Assembly (NCBI RefSeq): GCF_003628555.1
Contig: NZ_CP021731.1
Span: 2,604,001 to 2,668,000, forward strand
Length of the DNA: 64,000 nt
Origin: Azoarcus sp. DN11
GTDB taxonomy: Bacteria > Pseudomonadota > Gammaproteobacteria > Burkholderiales > Rhodocyclaceae
Direction of reading: 5' to 3'
Both the position numbers and the translations under genes were made by a program. The notes below the pieces were generated by a model, which did not search any database, was not told where the DNA came from, and worked only from the letters and a program-made list of their open reading frames with translations. Below, piece after piece: positions 55,024-64,000 of the stretch (positions are counted from its first letter, which is position 1; every line of letters starts with the position of its first letter).

Positions 55024-55920
55024 TCAGCGGCTCAGGACTTCGAGGATGTCGAGGAAGGATTCTTCGGCCGTGCGGCCCGAAGTGTCGATGATCGCATCGG
55101 CCTTGCTGTACATCGCCGTGCGGCCGGCCAGGATGCGCTTGAGATCGTCCATCGCCTCCTGGTTCCCGTTCATCGGGCGGTAATCGCCCTGCGCCATCAC
55201 CCGCGCCATATGCTCTTCAGGCGACGCGCGCAGCCAGATCGTGAAGCACGACGACAGCAACAGGTCGAAGTTGGCCGGCTCGGAGACGATACTGCCGCCG
55301 GCGATGAGGACGAAGGACTCGTTGTTCGCGACCACGGATTCCAGCCCGCGCCGCTCGTAGCGCCGATAAGCCGACTGGCCGTAGAGCGAGAAGATTTCCG
55401 ACAGGTCCGCCCCCGCTTCCTGCTCGATCACTTTCGCCAGTTCGAGGAAAGGTACGTCGAGATGGTCGGCGAGCATCGTGCCGAGCGTCGACTTCCCCGC
55501 CCCGCGTAGCCCGATGAACGCAATGCGCTGCCGTCTTGCTGTGCGCCCGTTCGACTCCAGTTCGCTCTGCAGCAAGCGGCGCGCCCATTCGTGCGTCTTG
55601 GGCGGGAAGCGACCCAGGTACTGGATCAGAAGTGTCAGCTCCGGCGACTGCTCGGGTTCCTCGCGCACAAGATCGACGATCGGAAAACCGAGGCCCTGTG
55701 CGATCTGCCGCAGCAGGATGATCGAGATGTTGCCGTGCCCCGTTTCCAGCTGGGCAAGGTAGCGCTCCGACACGCCCGACTGCTGCGCCAGCATTTTGCG
55801 CGTCATTCCCCGCTGCGCGCGCAAGTCGCGAATGCGGTCGCCGAGCATCAGCAGGTAGTTGTTTTCCTCTACCGACAGATCCGGACGCTTGAGGCGCGAC
55901 GAATTTTCATCGTTGGACAT
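55024..55920 (-). CDS. bzdR: Benzoate-pathway repressor BzdR (XRE domain fused to shikimate-kinase-like domain)
   Basis: The 298-residue protein has an N-terminal helix-turn-helix of the XRE type (about 28-85: RIRDLRAQRGMTRKMLAQQSGVSERYLAQLE) and a C-terminal domain like shikimate kinase with P-loop IAFIGLRGAGKSTLG. BzdR of Azoarcus sp. CIB has this architecture and length; it represses P_N and its own promoter, and its C-terminal domain senses benzoyl-CoA. The ATG at 55920 is used; an N-terminal extension upstream has no similarity. It lies upstream of bzdN on the same strand, 476 bp away. Confidence 0.96.
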   Translation of the reverse strand: MSNDENSSRLKRPDLSVEENNYLLMLGDRIRDLRAQRGMTRKMLAQQSGVSERYLAQLETGHGNISIILLRQIAQGLGFPIVDLVREEPEQSPELTLLIQYLGRFPPKTHEWARRLLQSELESNGRTARRQRIAFIGLRGAGKSTLGTMLADHLDVPFLELAKVIEQEAGADLSEIFSLYGQSAYRRYERRGLESVVANNESFVLIAGGSIVSEPANFDLLLSSCFTIWLRASPEEHMARVMAQGDYRPMNGNQEAMDDLKRILAGRTAMYSKADAIIDTSGRTAEESFLDILEVLSR

Positions 55921-55959
55921 TTGGGGCCATCCTTGTAAACGGCAATAAAGTGCCGATGA

Positions 55960-55997
55960 ATTATAGTGCGCAAGGTCGGGCCGGATTGCAACATGCA
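55960..55997 (-). promoter_or_regulatory. P_R promoter of bzdR with TGCA operator
   Basis: A perfect -10 TATAAT lies at 55965-55960 (minus strand), 40 bp upstream of the start codon. Two TGCA boxes (55987-55990 and 55994-55997) cover the weak -35 region, in line with autoregulation of BzdR. Confidence 0.65.
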
Positions 55998-56110
55998 AAC
56001 GTCGCGTCGGGCATTCGTACAAACCGCAGAAATTCGCGGTCAAGCGTCTGGGAAACGGATCTCGCATCGCGGATGATGCATATGGCATCATCCGGATTTT
56101 TTGCCGGCGC

Positions 56111-56587
56111 ATGAATTACATGAAACGAACACGAGCCGTTCTCCCCATTCTTTTCTCGGCTGCCCTCGCATTCGGACAACCCGCGCACTCCGGCCAGGTA
56201 TTCAAGTGCGCTTCCGACGGCGGGCGCGCCACCTATCAGGCCCTCCCCTGCCCGACTGAAGGCGATCGCATCGAACTGCGCGCACACGACCCCGAACCGG
56301 GAGAGCGCGCGGCGGCGCACAAGCGGGCTCGCAAGGAGCGGCGCTTCGTCGAGGCCATCGAGGCGGAACGGGAAGCCGCAAGGCGTAGCGCGCAAGCGCA
56401 ACAGGATCTGCGCGACACGGAACGGCAGTCCCATGAAACGCGTTGTGCGAGCTACGTCGAGCGTGCAGAGCGCGCGGAAGCCGATGCGCGGATGCATGTG
56501 AAACGCAACCGCTACAAGCGCGACCACGAATTGCGCGCGCGCACCTTGCGGGATCGGCACTTCACGGAATGCTTTGCGGCCGGTTGA
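56111..56587 (+). CDS. DUF4124-like exported protein
   Basis: The 158-residue protein has a signal peptide (cleaved about residue 25, AHSG) and a DUF4124-type start of the mature part, GQVFKCASDGGRATYQALPCP, with the paired cysteines. The rest is highly charged and helical (Arg/Glu-rich, about residues 60-150), probably a coiled coil. Function is unknown. An alternative ATG lies at 56120. It is divergent from bzdR and convergent with gltX. Confidence 0.72.
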   Translation: MNYMKRTRAVLPILFSAALAFGQPAHSGQVFKCASDGGRATYQALPCPTEGDRIELRAHDPEPGERAAAHKRARKERRFVEAIEAEREAARRSAQAQQDLRDTERQSHETRCASYVERAERAEADARMHVKRNRYKRDHELRARTLRDRHFTECFAAG

Positions 56588-56608
56588 AACGGCCGCCGCA
56601 AACGAACG

Positions 56609-58006
56609 TCAGACGTAGCGGGCCATCCGGGCCAGTACGCGGTCGCGCCCGAGCACTTCGAGTACGGCGTCGATCGCCGGCGTCTGCGCGACGCCCAGCG
56701 TTGCCACACGCAGCGGAATGGCAACCTGGGGCATCTTCAAGCCATGTTCGGCCATCGTATCCTTGATGGCCTGGTTGAGCGTGGCCTTCTCCCACGGCGC
56801 GGATTCGAAGCGCGCCTTCAGGCTCGCAAGCGCGATGCGTGCTACCTCGCTCAGGTGCTGCGCGATGAGTTCGGGCGCCGGATGGACCTCGACGCAGTAC
56901 AACTCGACCGAGTCTGCCAGTTCGCTGAGATTGGCGACACGTTCCTTGTACAGCGCGACGACCGACTCCAGTTCAGGTCCCGTTTCGGGATCGACACCGC
57001 GGCGGGCAAGCCGGCGCGAGACTTCGCCGGCAAGGCGGGCGTTGTCGGCCTGCTTGATGTAGTGCGCGTTCAGCCAGTTGAGCTTTTCGGTGTTGAACTG
57101 CGCGGCCGAGGGGGTGATGTGATCAAGGTCGAACCACTCAACGAATTGCTCGCGCGAAAAAATCTCGTCGTCGCCGTGACTCCAGCCGAGGCGGCCGAGG
57201 TAGTTCACGACCGCTTCAGGCAGATAGCCGTCGTCGTCGTACTGCATGACGCTGACGGCGCCATGCCGCTTCGACAGTTTGGTGCCGTCGTCGCCGAGGA
57301 TCATCGACAGGTGGGCGTACAGCGGCACCTGCGCGCCGAGTGCCTGCAGGATGTTGATCTGGCGCGGCGTGTTGTTGACATGGTCGTCGCCGCGGATCAC
57401 GTGCGTGATCCCCATGTCGAGGTCGTCGACAACGACGCAGAAGTTGTAGGTCGGCGTGCCGTCGGCACGGGCGATCACGAGGTCGTCGAGTTCGGCATTC
57501 GCAATCTCGATGCGCCCCTTGACGAGGTCGTCCCAGGCGACCACGCCTTCCGCCGGGTTGCGAAAGCGCACCACCGGCTGCACGCCCTCCGGCGGCGTCG
57601 GCAGGACCTTGCCCGGCTCGGGCCGCCAGCGGCCGTCGTAGCGCGGCTTCTCCCCCCGGGCGCGTTGCTCCTCGCGAATGCGGTCGAGTTCCTCGGGCGA
57701 TGTGTAGCAGTAGTACGCCGTGCCGGCCGCCAGCATCTGCTGGATGACTTCCTTGTACCGGTCCATGCGTTGCATCTGATAGATCGGTCCCTCGTCGGCG
57801 TCGAGCCCCAGCCAGACCATGCCGTCGAGAATCGCCTGCACCGCCTCGGGCGTCGAGCGCGCGACATCGGTGTCCTCGATGCGCAGGATGAACGTGCCGC
57901 CGTGCCGGCGCGCAAACGCCCACGAGAACAGCGCGGTACGCGCGCCGCCGATGTGGAGGTAGCCGGTGGGGCTGGGGGCGAAACGGGTGCGAACGTTGGA
58001 AGCCAT
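56609..58006 (-). CDS. gltX: Glutamate--tRNA ligase
   Basis: The 465-residue class I aminoacyl-tRNA synthetase charges tRNA-Glu. The HIGH-type motif is in [16 protein letters not shown] and the KMSKS-type motif in [19 protein letters not shown]-like [31 protein letters not shown] lies between and is given here only by its ends (TPTYNF...DHVNNTP). Family length is normal. The start at 58006 follows [11 protein letters not shown]; the frame upstream is non-homologous. It lies downstream of the tRNA-Val genes. Confidence 0.95.
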   Translation of the reverse strand: MASNVRTRFAPSPTGYLHIGGARTALFSWAFARRHGGTFILRIEDTDVARSTPEAVQAILDGMVWLGLDADEGPIYQMQRMDRYKEVIQQMLAAGTAYYCYTSPEELDRIREEQRARGEKPRYDGRWRPEPGKVLPTPPEGVQPVVRFRNPAEGVVAWDDLVKGRIEIANAELDDLVIARADGTPTYNFCVVVDDLDMGITHVIRGDDHVNNTPRQINILQALGAQVPLYAHLSMILGDDGTKLSKRHGAVSVMQYDDDGYLPEAVVNYLGRLGWSHGDDEIFSREQFVEWFDLDHITPSAAQFNTEKLNWLNAHYIKQADNARLAGEVSRRLARRGVDPETGPELESVVALYKERVANLSELADSVELYCVEVHPAPELIAQHLSEVARIALASLKARFESAPWEKATLNQAIKDTMAEHGLKMPQVAIPLRVATLGVAQTPAIDAVLEVLGRDRVLARMARYV

Positions 58007-58099
58007 CGGTGGGAACTCGGGACCGGATCTAAAGACGCGGATTCTACGCCATCGGCCCGCATCCACGGCACGGGAGGCAAGGCAGCGGAATCCGCACGC

Positions 58100-58138
58100 A
58101 AAAAAACAAAAGCCCTGAAACCGAAGCTCCAGGGCCTT
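58100..58138 (-). terminator. Rho-independent terminator of the tRNA-Val pair
   Basis: On the minus strand AAGGCCCTG pairs with CAGGGCTTT (9 bp with one G-U) around a 12-nt loop, followed by TTTTGTTTTTTT. It begins 6 bp after the 3' end of the second tRNA. Confidence 0.85.
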
Positions 58139-58144
58139 GCATTG

Positions 58145-58219
58145 TGGTGGGCGGTACTGGGATCGAACCAGTGACCCCTGCCGTGTGAAGGCAGTGCTCT
58201 ACCGCTGAGCTAACCGCCC
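58145..58219 (-). tRNA. tRNA-Val (CAC), second of tandem pair
   Basis: The 75-nt sequence on the minus strand starts GGGCGGTTAGCTCAGCGG and ends with encoded CCA. The anticodon stem-loop CTGCC-TTCACAC-GGCAG has CAC as anticodon, reading GUG. GGTTCGATCC is the T arm, and the acceptor stem is GGGCGGT/ACCGCCC. It is identical to the copy at 58247-58321. Confidence 0.97.
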
Positions 58220-58246
58220 GGTATTCCGTGCGTCTTCGTCATCGAC

Positions 58247-58321
58247 TGGTGGGCGGTACTGGGATCGAACCAGTGACCCCTGCCGTGTGAAGGCAGTGCT
58301 CTACCGCTGAGCTAACCGCCC
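58247..58321 (-). tRNA. tRNA-Val (CAC), first of tandem pair
   Basis: Identical 75-nt tRNA to the neighbour, separated from it by 27 bp, CCA encoded. The pair was probably formed by duplication and is co-transcribed toward gltX, ending at the terminator near 58100. Confidence 0.97.
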
Positions 58322-58534
58322 AGTGTGGCGAAGAGGCGCGATTGTAGTGGGACGGGAATTCTTTCGTCAAGCGCGGGAGCCTATTCGCACCTGCGACTGC
58401 GCGTCATATGCCGCATCGCTGGCGCCACTGACCGGTGAGCGCCCGCAGCCTCGCCGCCTTGTCATCAATCGTGCCAAAATATTCCTTGACGTCCCTCGAC
58501 GGACGTTGCCGAAAGAATAATCAGGAGACAATCA

Positions 58535-59038
58535 ATGGGAGTGATTTTCGCGAAGACGGCGAAGGGACAGGAGGAGTTCGTCAGCCGTAGCGGGGGGCTG
58601 TCGCCGCGCGTGCGCAGGGTGCTGATTCTGGTCGATGGCCGGCGCACCGTCAGCGAGCTGCGCGAGCTGGTCGCCGCGGACGATCTGACACATACGCTGG
58701 GATCGCTCGAGGAACTCGGGATGATCGAAGTGTGCCAGTCGCCTTCCGCGGCCAGCCAGGAGCCTATGGATCGCCTGCCCTCGATCACGGCGTTTCGCGA
58801 ACTGCCCGAGGCACGCAACGCGAAGGAGCTCGATATGGCGCGGAACTTCATGATCAATACGCTGAAGAACTTCTGCAGCCTGTACGGCCCGATCTCGCTG
58901 ATGAGTCACATCAACTCGGCGGATTCGCACGAGAATCTGCGCGACCTCTACCCCGAGTGGTATCGGCTCATCGTGGAAAGCCGCTCGGGTCGGCGCCGGG
59001 CGGAGGATCTGCGCAACGACCTGCTGAAGGTACTCTGA
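58535..59038 (+). CDS. Small wHTH-like protein of unknown function, next to HDOD gene
   Basis: The 167-residue protein begins MGVIFAKTAKGQEEFVSRSG, followed by RVRRVLILVDGRRTVSELRELV and DLTHTLGSLEELGMIEV, which have the pattern of a winged helix-turn-helix (about residues 24-70). The second half is helical: ARNFMINTLKNFCSLYGPISLM. No family name is known to me. It is convergent with the HDOD gene, and a role in signalling is only suggested by the neighbours. CAGGAGA precedes the ATG. Confidence 0.6.
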   Translation: MGVIFAKTAKGQEEFVSRSGGLSPRVRRVLILVDGRRTVSELRELVAADDLTHTLGSLEELGMIEVCQSPSAASQEPMDRLPSITAFRELPEARNAKELDMARNFMINTLKNFCSLYGPISLMSHINSADSHENLRDLYPEWYRLIVESRSGRRRAEDLRNDLLKVL

Positions 59039-59047
59039 GGAAAAGCC

Positions 59048-59983
59048 TCAATCGACCCACGACGATGGCAGGGCTGCGATGACGGGTCTGGGCAGGCGCA
59101 CCAGGTCCGTCCAGACCGGCAGTTCCGCCAGCGCATCCGTGGCCAGTCTGCGCGTCTCTTCCGGCGTCAGGTCGAGAATGGCGGCGCGCAGATAGACCGT
59201 GCCCACGGTCTCGGCATCAGGCTGCGCGGCCAGGCAGGTCTCGGAAAGCCGGGTCGCCAGCTGAAGGCCGCAAGCGAGGCGGTAGGAGCGCGAATCGGGA
59301 TCGAAGCCACCGCCTTCGGGATCGCGTTGCCAATACACGACATCGGCGAGCGCCGTCGGAATACCCCAATCCGCGAGGAGGACGGCCGATAGTTCGTGGC
59401 GGTCGAAACCGAAGGTCGCGATCTCGGCGGTTTCGACCGGATCGGCGCTGCGCGCGGCCTGCTCCAGGGTGAGGTCGTAGGTCGCGGGCGCAGCCGTGGC
59501 GAAGGCGAGCGTGCCGATCTCGCTCAGCAGCCCCAGCGTGAAGGCTTCGGAAGCGGGCAGGTCGCCGCGGTGGGCGGCCAGCGCCTCCATCACCGCCGCA
59601 TTGAGGAGCGACGCGGTCCAGAAAGCGTTGTAGTTGAAGCGCTTCGAGGTCACTTTCGGCCGGTTCGCGACCAGCGACAACGCGACGGCGTGGGCGCGCA
59701 CGATGTTCATGCCCAGGCGGATCACGGCCTGCTGGAGATCGAGCGAGCGCTCGGTGCGGCCGAAGCGGGCGGCGGACGCCGCGCGCAACACGAAGCCGGA
59801 CAGGGCGGGGTCCGAGCGGATCACGCGCACGACGGCGTCGATGCGGACTTCGGGGTCGCGGGCGAGCTCGATCAGCTTCAGCGCGGCGCCGCGCGGGCTC
59901 GGGAGTTCATCCGCAGCGAGCAGGAAGTCGCGGATGTTCCCGGTCACCTGTCCGCGATCACGCTGGTTGCTGGCTGAATTCAT
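59048..59983 (-). CDS. HDOD-domain protein
   Basis: The 311-residue protein is an HDOD protein, a non-catalytic relative of HD phosphohydrolases used in signalling. Typical segments are RVIRSDPALSGFVLRAASAARFG, QQAVIRLGMNIVRAHAVALSLV and FTLGLLSEIGTLAF. The HD-GYP residues are not present. A later FGFDRHELSAVLLADWGIPTALADVVYWQ segment closes the domain. Partners and target are unknown. Confidence 0.84.
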   Translation of the reverse strand: MNSASNQRDRGQVTGNIRDFLLAADELPSPRGAALKLIELARDPEVRIDAVVRVIRSDPALSGFVLRAASAARFGRTERSLDLQQAVIRLGMNIVRAHAVALSLVANRPKVTSKRFNYNAFWTASLLNAAVMEALAAHRGDLPASEAFTLGLLSEIGTLAFATAAPATYDLTLEQAARSADPVETAEIATFGFDRHELSAVLLADWGIPTALADVVYWQRDPEGGGFDPDSRSYRLACGLQLATRLSETCLAAQPDAETVGTVYLRAAILDLTPEETRRLATDALAELPVWTDLVRLPRPVIAALPSSWVD

Positions 59984-60128
59984 TCACGTTCCCTCTAGTG
60001 ATGCGCAGGCGGCTGGCGTTGTTGCCATATCGATGGCGCCGGAGCGCGCCTGCATGGTTCTCTCTTGCTGTCTTGCAGTTCCGGTTCGCGGCAGTGCGCG
60101 CCGCCGGCTGGCCCTGTCCGCGCCACGT

Positions 60129-62288
60129 TCAGCCTCGCAACTCGTCGAGTACGTCGTCCACGACGCGGTCGAGCAGCGGTTCCTGGTCGGCGGTCGACGC
60201 CTCTCCGCTGGCGAAGCGCCGCGTGAGTTCTGCGCGCGTCAGGGCTAGCGCGCGCTGCCCCTGGCGATTGGCGAACAGGTACATGGTGCGCGCGGGGCTT
60301 ATCCAGGTGAGGCGCACGCGACGCACTTCGCCTGATTCGTCCCTGAGTTCGACCCAGCTGCCGCGGGTGAGAAGGTCGAGTTCGAGCATTTCCGGGGTGG
60401 GATCGTCGCCGATGGGCTGAAGCCCCGGCAAGGGCCCGGCCCGGCGTGCCGGCGCATTCGGTGGCGGCGGGGGCGCAGGCGGTGGCGCAGCGACGAGCGG
60501 GGCCTTCAGCGCGGCGGCATGACACTGCACGAGTTCGGAGAAGAACGCCTTCTGGCGCACCTCGTCGATCGCCGCTGCCGTCATTCCCGCTTTCAGGTTG
60601 CGCAGCATCACCGGAAGCTGCTTCACCATGCGCTGGCGCTCTTCCATGCTCCGCTTGGGCAGGACGCTCCACACCAGATCGGCGATTGCGGTGATGGCGT
60701 TGGTCCAGCGTTCGCTATTGGTCGGCGGCGTGCTCGTGGCGCCGCTCTCGAGCGCTGCATGTGCAAGCACCCGCGTCCAGATGTCGCGGATGAAGTCCCG
60801 CACGGCGGCAGGAAGCTCCTCGTTCGCGAGATGATCGGCCATCGCGTCCTCCCCGATCTTGCGGGCGAGGTCGATGCGTTCGCGCTCCTTGAGGCGCTCG
60901 GTCAGGGTCGCGGCACGTTCGTCGGCATAGCGCTCCTGCTCGGTCAGGTAGTTCTCGAACTCCTGCAGGCAGGACGCGAACACGCTCGCATCTTCGGCGA
61001 ACTGGTTCTGGATGCGGACGACGGCGCCTTCGGCGGCGCGGTACAGCGAGCTGTCCTCAGCCAACGGTCCGTCCCAGGTCACGCTCGCCTGCGCGAGCGA
61101 ATTGATCAGGCGGCGCGCCGGATGGGTGCGGTTGGAGAAGAAGCCGTGATCCATCATGGCAAGCTTCAGCACCGGGATCTGCAGGCGCCCGATCAGCCCC
61201 TTCATCGCGTCAGGGACGCGCGAGTCGTCGAAGATGTAATCGAACAGGGTGGCGACGACATCGATGACGATGCCGTCGATGGAGTTTGCCTGTTTGCTGA
61301 GCCCGGCCTCGATCAGTGCGCTGATGATGTTGCCGGTCGCGTCCACGTCGGCCGGTAGGGCAAAGCTCTGGCCACCGAATTGCAGGTCGCCCTGCCCCTG
61401 CTGCAGGCCGTTCAGCAACTGCATGAGGTCCGGCGTTCCGGTGCGCTGCCTCCAGTCGCTTTTTTCGACCGCAGCTGCCTTGGCCGTGAAGATCTGCTTC
61501 ACGAGGTCCGATGGATCGGGTTCTCCGGGAAGCGCGCCCTTGCGCGCGGCCATCCGCTGCGAGGCCTTGCCGCGGCGCGCCCGGGGGCGAACGTTGGGCA
61601 TGACGCGCCGCGCCACCAGCAGCGCGTTGACATCGTGATAGACGGTCGACATCTCTCCGGCCAGCCGGCCGACCAGGAGTTCGAGCGCGGTCGCGCGCAG
61701 CCCGCCCGACGCGTCCTGCTCCCAGCAGATGTTCTTGAGCGCCTCGCAGATCGCCGCCGGCCCGATCGGATTCGCGGCGCCATCGATGTCGTTTTCGCCG
61801 AGCATGAAGGCGACCCGGGTCTGGAGGTCCTGGTTTTCCGCTTCGCACGCCCGTTCGAGGCGCGTGGCGAGGTTCTTCACGGCGATCGTGGTGTCGATTT
61901 CGGTCTCGTCGACCAGTTTGAGCTCTGGAAAGAAACCCATCTCGCTCCCGTCCTCGTAGAAGGTGCTCGCGACACTGGAGGTCTTGGCCCGCTCCTGGAA
62001 CTGGTCCTCGAAGCCGGTGCTGAAAGTGCGGTCGATTTCTGCTCCGATGGTGTGCAGCAGTGCCTGCAACTCGATCAGCTTCTGGGCTTCCTCGGCGTTC
62101 TTCGCGGCCAATCGACGTGCCTGCAGTTCGTCGCGAAGCTCGCCGACCGACCGCGCGAGCGCCTCGCGCACGCGCTGACCGACGAAGTCGCGGCATTCGA
62201 GCAGGACACCCTGATGCGGACGGAATGCGTCGGGGACTCCGGTCTGGCGCGATAAATGTTCGTTGGTCACGACATGCTCCGCTTTCAT
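60129..62288 (-). CDS. DUF1631 family protein
   Basis: The 719-residue protein is a DUF1631 member, a proteobacterial family of unknown role. Characteristic are QGVLLECRDFVGQRVREALA near the start, YLTEQERYADERAATLTERLKER about three quarters along, and a C-terminal beta-rich domain with RGSWVELRDESGEVRRVRLTW, a PilZ-like barrel segment. The middle is helical. The start at 62288 is chosen because homology begins there; the ribosome site is weak, and an upstream extension up to 62591 is Arg-rich and not credible. It ends with a short acidic tail. Confidence 0.8.
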   Translation of the reverse strand: MKAEHVVTNEHLSRQTGVPDAFRPHQGVLLECRDFVGQRVREALARSVGELRDELQARRLAAKNAEEAQKLIELQALLHTIGAEIDRTFSTGFEDQFQERAKTSSVASTFYEDGSEMGFFPELKLVDETEIDTTIAVKNLATRLERACEAENQDLQTRVAFMLGENDIDGAANPIGPAAICEALKNICWEQDASGGLRATALELLVGRLAGEMSTVYHDVNALLVARRVMPNVRPRARRGKASQRMAARKGALPGEPDPSDLVKQIFTAKAAAVEKSDWRQRTGTPDLMQLLNGLQQGQGDLQFGGQSFALPADVDATGNIISALIEAGLSKQANSIDGIVIDVVATLFDYIFDDSRVPDAMKGLIGRLQIPVLKLAMMDHGFFSNRTHPARRLINSLAQASVTWDGPLAEDSSLYRAAEGAVVRIQNQFAEDASVFASCLQEFENYLTEQERYADERAATLTERLKERERIDLARKIGEDAMADHLANEELPAAVRDFIRDIWTRVLAHAALESGATSTPPTNSERWTNAITAIADLVWSVLPKRSMEERQRMVKQLPVMLRNLKAGMTAAAIDEVRQKAFFSELVQCHAAALKAPLVAAPPPAPPPPPNAPARRAGPLPGLQPIGDDPTPEMLELDLLTRGSWVELRDESGEVRRVRLTWISPARTMYLFANRQGQRALALTRAELTRRFASGEASTADQEPLLDRVVDDVLDELRG

Positions 62289-62456
62289 GGCGGTACGGGA
62301 CAAGGGCGATGATTGTCGCCGGCTTACCAAGGCTTTATTCAGTTTGACACATTTTGCATCCCGCCACCGATGGAACGACGCTGCGACGCGCCATGCGGGC
62401 CGTCGGCCACCCGTGCGCCGCGAAATCTGCGGACATCGCCGCCGGGGAGTGCTCCG

Positions 62457-62462
62457 TATAAT
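62457..62462 (+). promoter_or_regulatory. Candidate -10 box of the thioesterase gene
   Basis: TATAAT lies 40 bp upstream of the ATG at 62502, in the 213-bp divergent gap; a weak -35 (near 62434) is the only other evidence. Confidence 0.4.
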
Positions 62463-62501
62463 GATTACGGACCGGAGCGCAAACTCTTTAGCGATATTCA
62501 C

Positions 62502-62930
62502 ATGCCACGAATCAAGATCGACCTGCCCGCGCGTTTCACGTTCGCGACCGAAATCCCGGTGCTCGCACATCACGTCAACTGGGCCGGCCATGTCGACAAC
62601 GCGCAGCTGGCGGTATTGCTCTCCGAAGCGCGCATCGCCTATTTCGCCAGCCTGGGCTACACGCAGGAGAACGTCGAGGGGGTCGGAACGATTGTCGCCG
62701 ACATGGCCATCCAGTACGTTTCCGAAGCCTTCGAGGGAGAGACGCTGGTCTTCGACATGGCGGCGGACGATTTCAACAAGTACGGCGCCGATCTCGTCTC
62801 CCGCGTGCGCGATCGCGACAGCGGGCGGGAGGTTGCCCGGGCCAAGATCGGGTTCGTGTTCTTCGACTACGCGGCGCGCAGGATCGCGCCGGTGCCGGGG
62901 CGTTTCGCGGAGCGGGCCACGGCCGCCTGA
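62502..62930 (+). CDS. Hot-dog acyl-CoA thioesterase (4-hydroxybenzoyl-CoA thioesterase family)
   Basis: The 142-residue protein has the single hot-dog fold: PVLAHHVNWAGHVDNAQLAVLLSEARIAYFASLGY, given in parts, with the catalytic acid near the HVDN segment; the second half has ADMAIQYVSEAFEGETLVFD. It may hydrolyse acyl-CoA thioesters, possibly an aromatic-CoA by-product, but the genomic context does not define the substrate. An ATG at 62502 without a strong ribosome site is used. Confidence 0.75.
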   Translation: MPRIKIDLPARFTFATEIPVLAHHVNWAGHVDNAQLAVLLSEARIAYFASLGYTQENVEGVGTIVADMAIQYVSEAFEGETLVFDMAADDFNKYGADLVSRVRDRDSGREVARAKIGFVFFDYAARRIAPVPGRFAERATAA

Positions 62931-62945
62931 TTCGCGATGCCCCGC

Positions 62946-64000
62946 TCAGCCGGGGTCGAGCCGCAGGATCCGGCCGTCGGTTTCGTCGAGGAGGTAGAGC
63001 TTGCCATCGGGCCCCTGGCGTACGTCGCGAATCCGCTTGCCCAGCTCGGTAAGCAGGCGCTCCTCCCGGACGACCTTCTCCCCGTCCAGCTCGAGCCGGG
63101 CAAGCAACTGGCCGCGCAGCGCACCGACGAACAGGCTGCCCTTCCATTTCGGAAACGCGTCGCCAGTGTAGAACGCCATCCCGGACGGCGCGATGGAGGG
63201 GATCCAGACGCGGACGGGCGGCACCACGTCGGCCCGTTCCGTCCCCTCGCCGATGCTGAATCCGGTGACGTACTCTTTCCCGTAGGTGATGACCGGCCAA
63301 CCGTAGTTGCCGCCGGCGCGGACCACATTCACCTCGTCTCCGCCCTGCGGTCCATGCTCGTGTGCCCACAATTTTCCGGTGACAGGGTGCAGCGCGGCAC
63401 CCTGGACGTTGCGGTGGCCGTAGGACCAGATTTCCGGTTGGACACCGGCCTTGCCGACGAAGGGATTGTCCGGCGGGATGCCGCCATCGGGGCGGATCCG
63501 GACGATCTTGCCGAGGTGGCTCCCGAGATCCTGCGCGCTGTCCCGGTAGGAAAAGCGGTCGCCGAGGGTGACGAAGAGGTTCCCTTCGCGGTCGAACACC
63601 AGGCGCGATCCCCAGTGGTTGCGGCCATCGGGGTCTTCACGCTGGGCGAAGACGATCTCGACGTTCTGCAGGCTGCGGGCAGTGTCGTCCAGCCGTGCGC
63701 GAGCGACCGCCGTGCGCGCGCCCTTGGACGTCGGCTGTGCGAACGAGAGCCAGATGAGCCGGTCGCGGGTGAAGTTCGGGCCGATGACGACGTCGAGCAA
63801 GCCGCCCTGCCCCACGGCATGGACCCGGGGAACGTTGAGGATCGGCGCGGAAAGCTTTCCATCGGGCGAAACGAGGCGCAGACGTCCCGGGCGTTCGGTG
63901 ACCAGCATGTTTCCGTCGGGCAGGAAGGCGAGCGACCAGGGCGTTTCCAGCCCGCTCGCGACTTCGGTGACACGGACCGGCCCCGCTTCGCTGCGCACGA
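62946..64000 (-). CDS. PQQ-dependent sugar dehydrogenase-like protein (YliI/Asd type), partial
   Basis: The gene runs off the right edge, so the N-terminus and any signal peptide are missing. The 350 residues seen form the six-bladed propeller of soluble glucose dehydrogenases: ETPWSLAFLPDGNMLVTERPGRLRLV, given by its ends (ETPWSLAF...RPGRLRLV), GNLFVTLGDRFSYRDSAQD, SYGHRNVQGAALHPVTGKLW, HEHGPQGGDEVN and GKEYVTGFSIGEGTE. These sequence motifs line the PQQ/Ca site. The protein probably oxidises an aldose in the periplasm. Confidence 0.85.
   Translation of the reverse strand, partial: VRSEAGPVRVTEVASGLETPWSLAFLPDGNMLVTERPGRLRLVSPDGKLSAPILNVPRVHAVGQGGLLDVVIGPNFTRDRLIWLSFAQPTSKGARTAVARARLDDTARSLQNVEIVFAQREDPDGRNHWGSRLVFDREGNLFVTLGDRFSYRDSAQDLGSHLGKIVRIRPDGGIPPDNPFVGKAGVQPEIWSYGHRNVQGAALHPVTGKLWAHEHGPQGGDEVNVVRAGGNYGWPVITYGKEYVTGFSIGEGTERADVVPPVRVWIPSIAPSGMAFYTGDAFPKWKGSLFVGALRGQLLARLELDGEKVVREERLLTELGKRIRDVRQGPDGKLYLLDETDGRILRLDPG

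Overview
The window is high-GC, tightly packed betaproteobacterial DNA. A complete bzd-type cluster for anaerobic benzoate degradation (bzdR-NOPQMSTUVWXYZA) points to the Azoarcus/Aromatoleum branch of the Rhodocyclales. Next to it in the same window is a four-gene cluster that I read as a dissimilatory iodate reductase (idr). Azoarcus sp. DN11 is reported to combine anaerobic aromatic degradation with iodate respiration and would fit this pairing, but I could not verify strain identity.

Layout. 1-5.6 kb: housekeeping genes (gloB fragment, a methyltransferase, rnhA, dnaQ, a spermidine-synthase-like protein, and a mutS that is split by a frameshift in this sequence). 6.0-10.1 kb: an unusual cbb3-like oxidase operon with a CcoS-CcoN fusion, a CcoO-like cytochrome, a mono-haem cytochrome, a SCO protein and a CtaG-like membrane protein. 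10.4-20.9 kb, all on the minus strand: sensor kinase, NtrC-type regulator, a near-perfect sigma-54 promoter, two di-haem peroxidases (idrP1, idrP2), a Tat-exported Rieske subunit (idrB), a molybdopterin subunit (idrA), then an EAL protein. 21-30 kb: sulfur and amino-acid genes, including an unusual carrier-rhodanese-E1 fusion with a JAMM peptidase and a CysM-like synthase, plus a very large di-haem peroxidase. 30.3-33.4 kb: LemA/TPM genes and a DUF423 protein. 33.6-55.9 kb, all on the minus strand: benzoate uptake (MFS symporter and LivKHMGF-like ABC transporter), benzoate-CoA ligase, ring reduction and modified beta-oxidation, and the regulator BzdR. 56-64 kb: housekeeping genes (gltX, two tRNA-Val, HDOD, DUF1631, thioesterase, PQQ sugar dehydrogenase).

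How it works together. Benzoate is imported, activated to benzoyl-CoA (bzdA), reduced by the ATP-dependent reductase BzdNOPQ using ferredoxin BzdM (re-reduced by BzdV), then hydrated, oxidised and ring-cleaved by BzdW, BzdX and BzdY. BzdR with an FNR/AcpR-type site and a dense array of TGCA boxes should restrict this to anoxic, benzoate-replete conditions. Electrons from this oxidation could go to iodate through IdrAB, with IdrP1/P2 as periplasmic peroxidases, or to oxygen through the cbb3-like oxidase. The most notable new reading is that the idr operon has a sigma-54 promoter directly downstream of a sigma-54 activator and its sensor kinase, which suggests dedicated signal-controlled expression.
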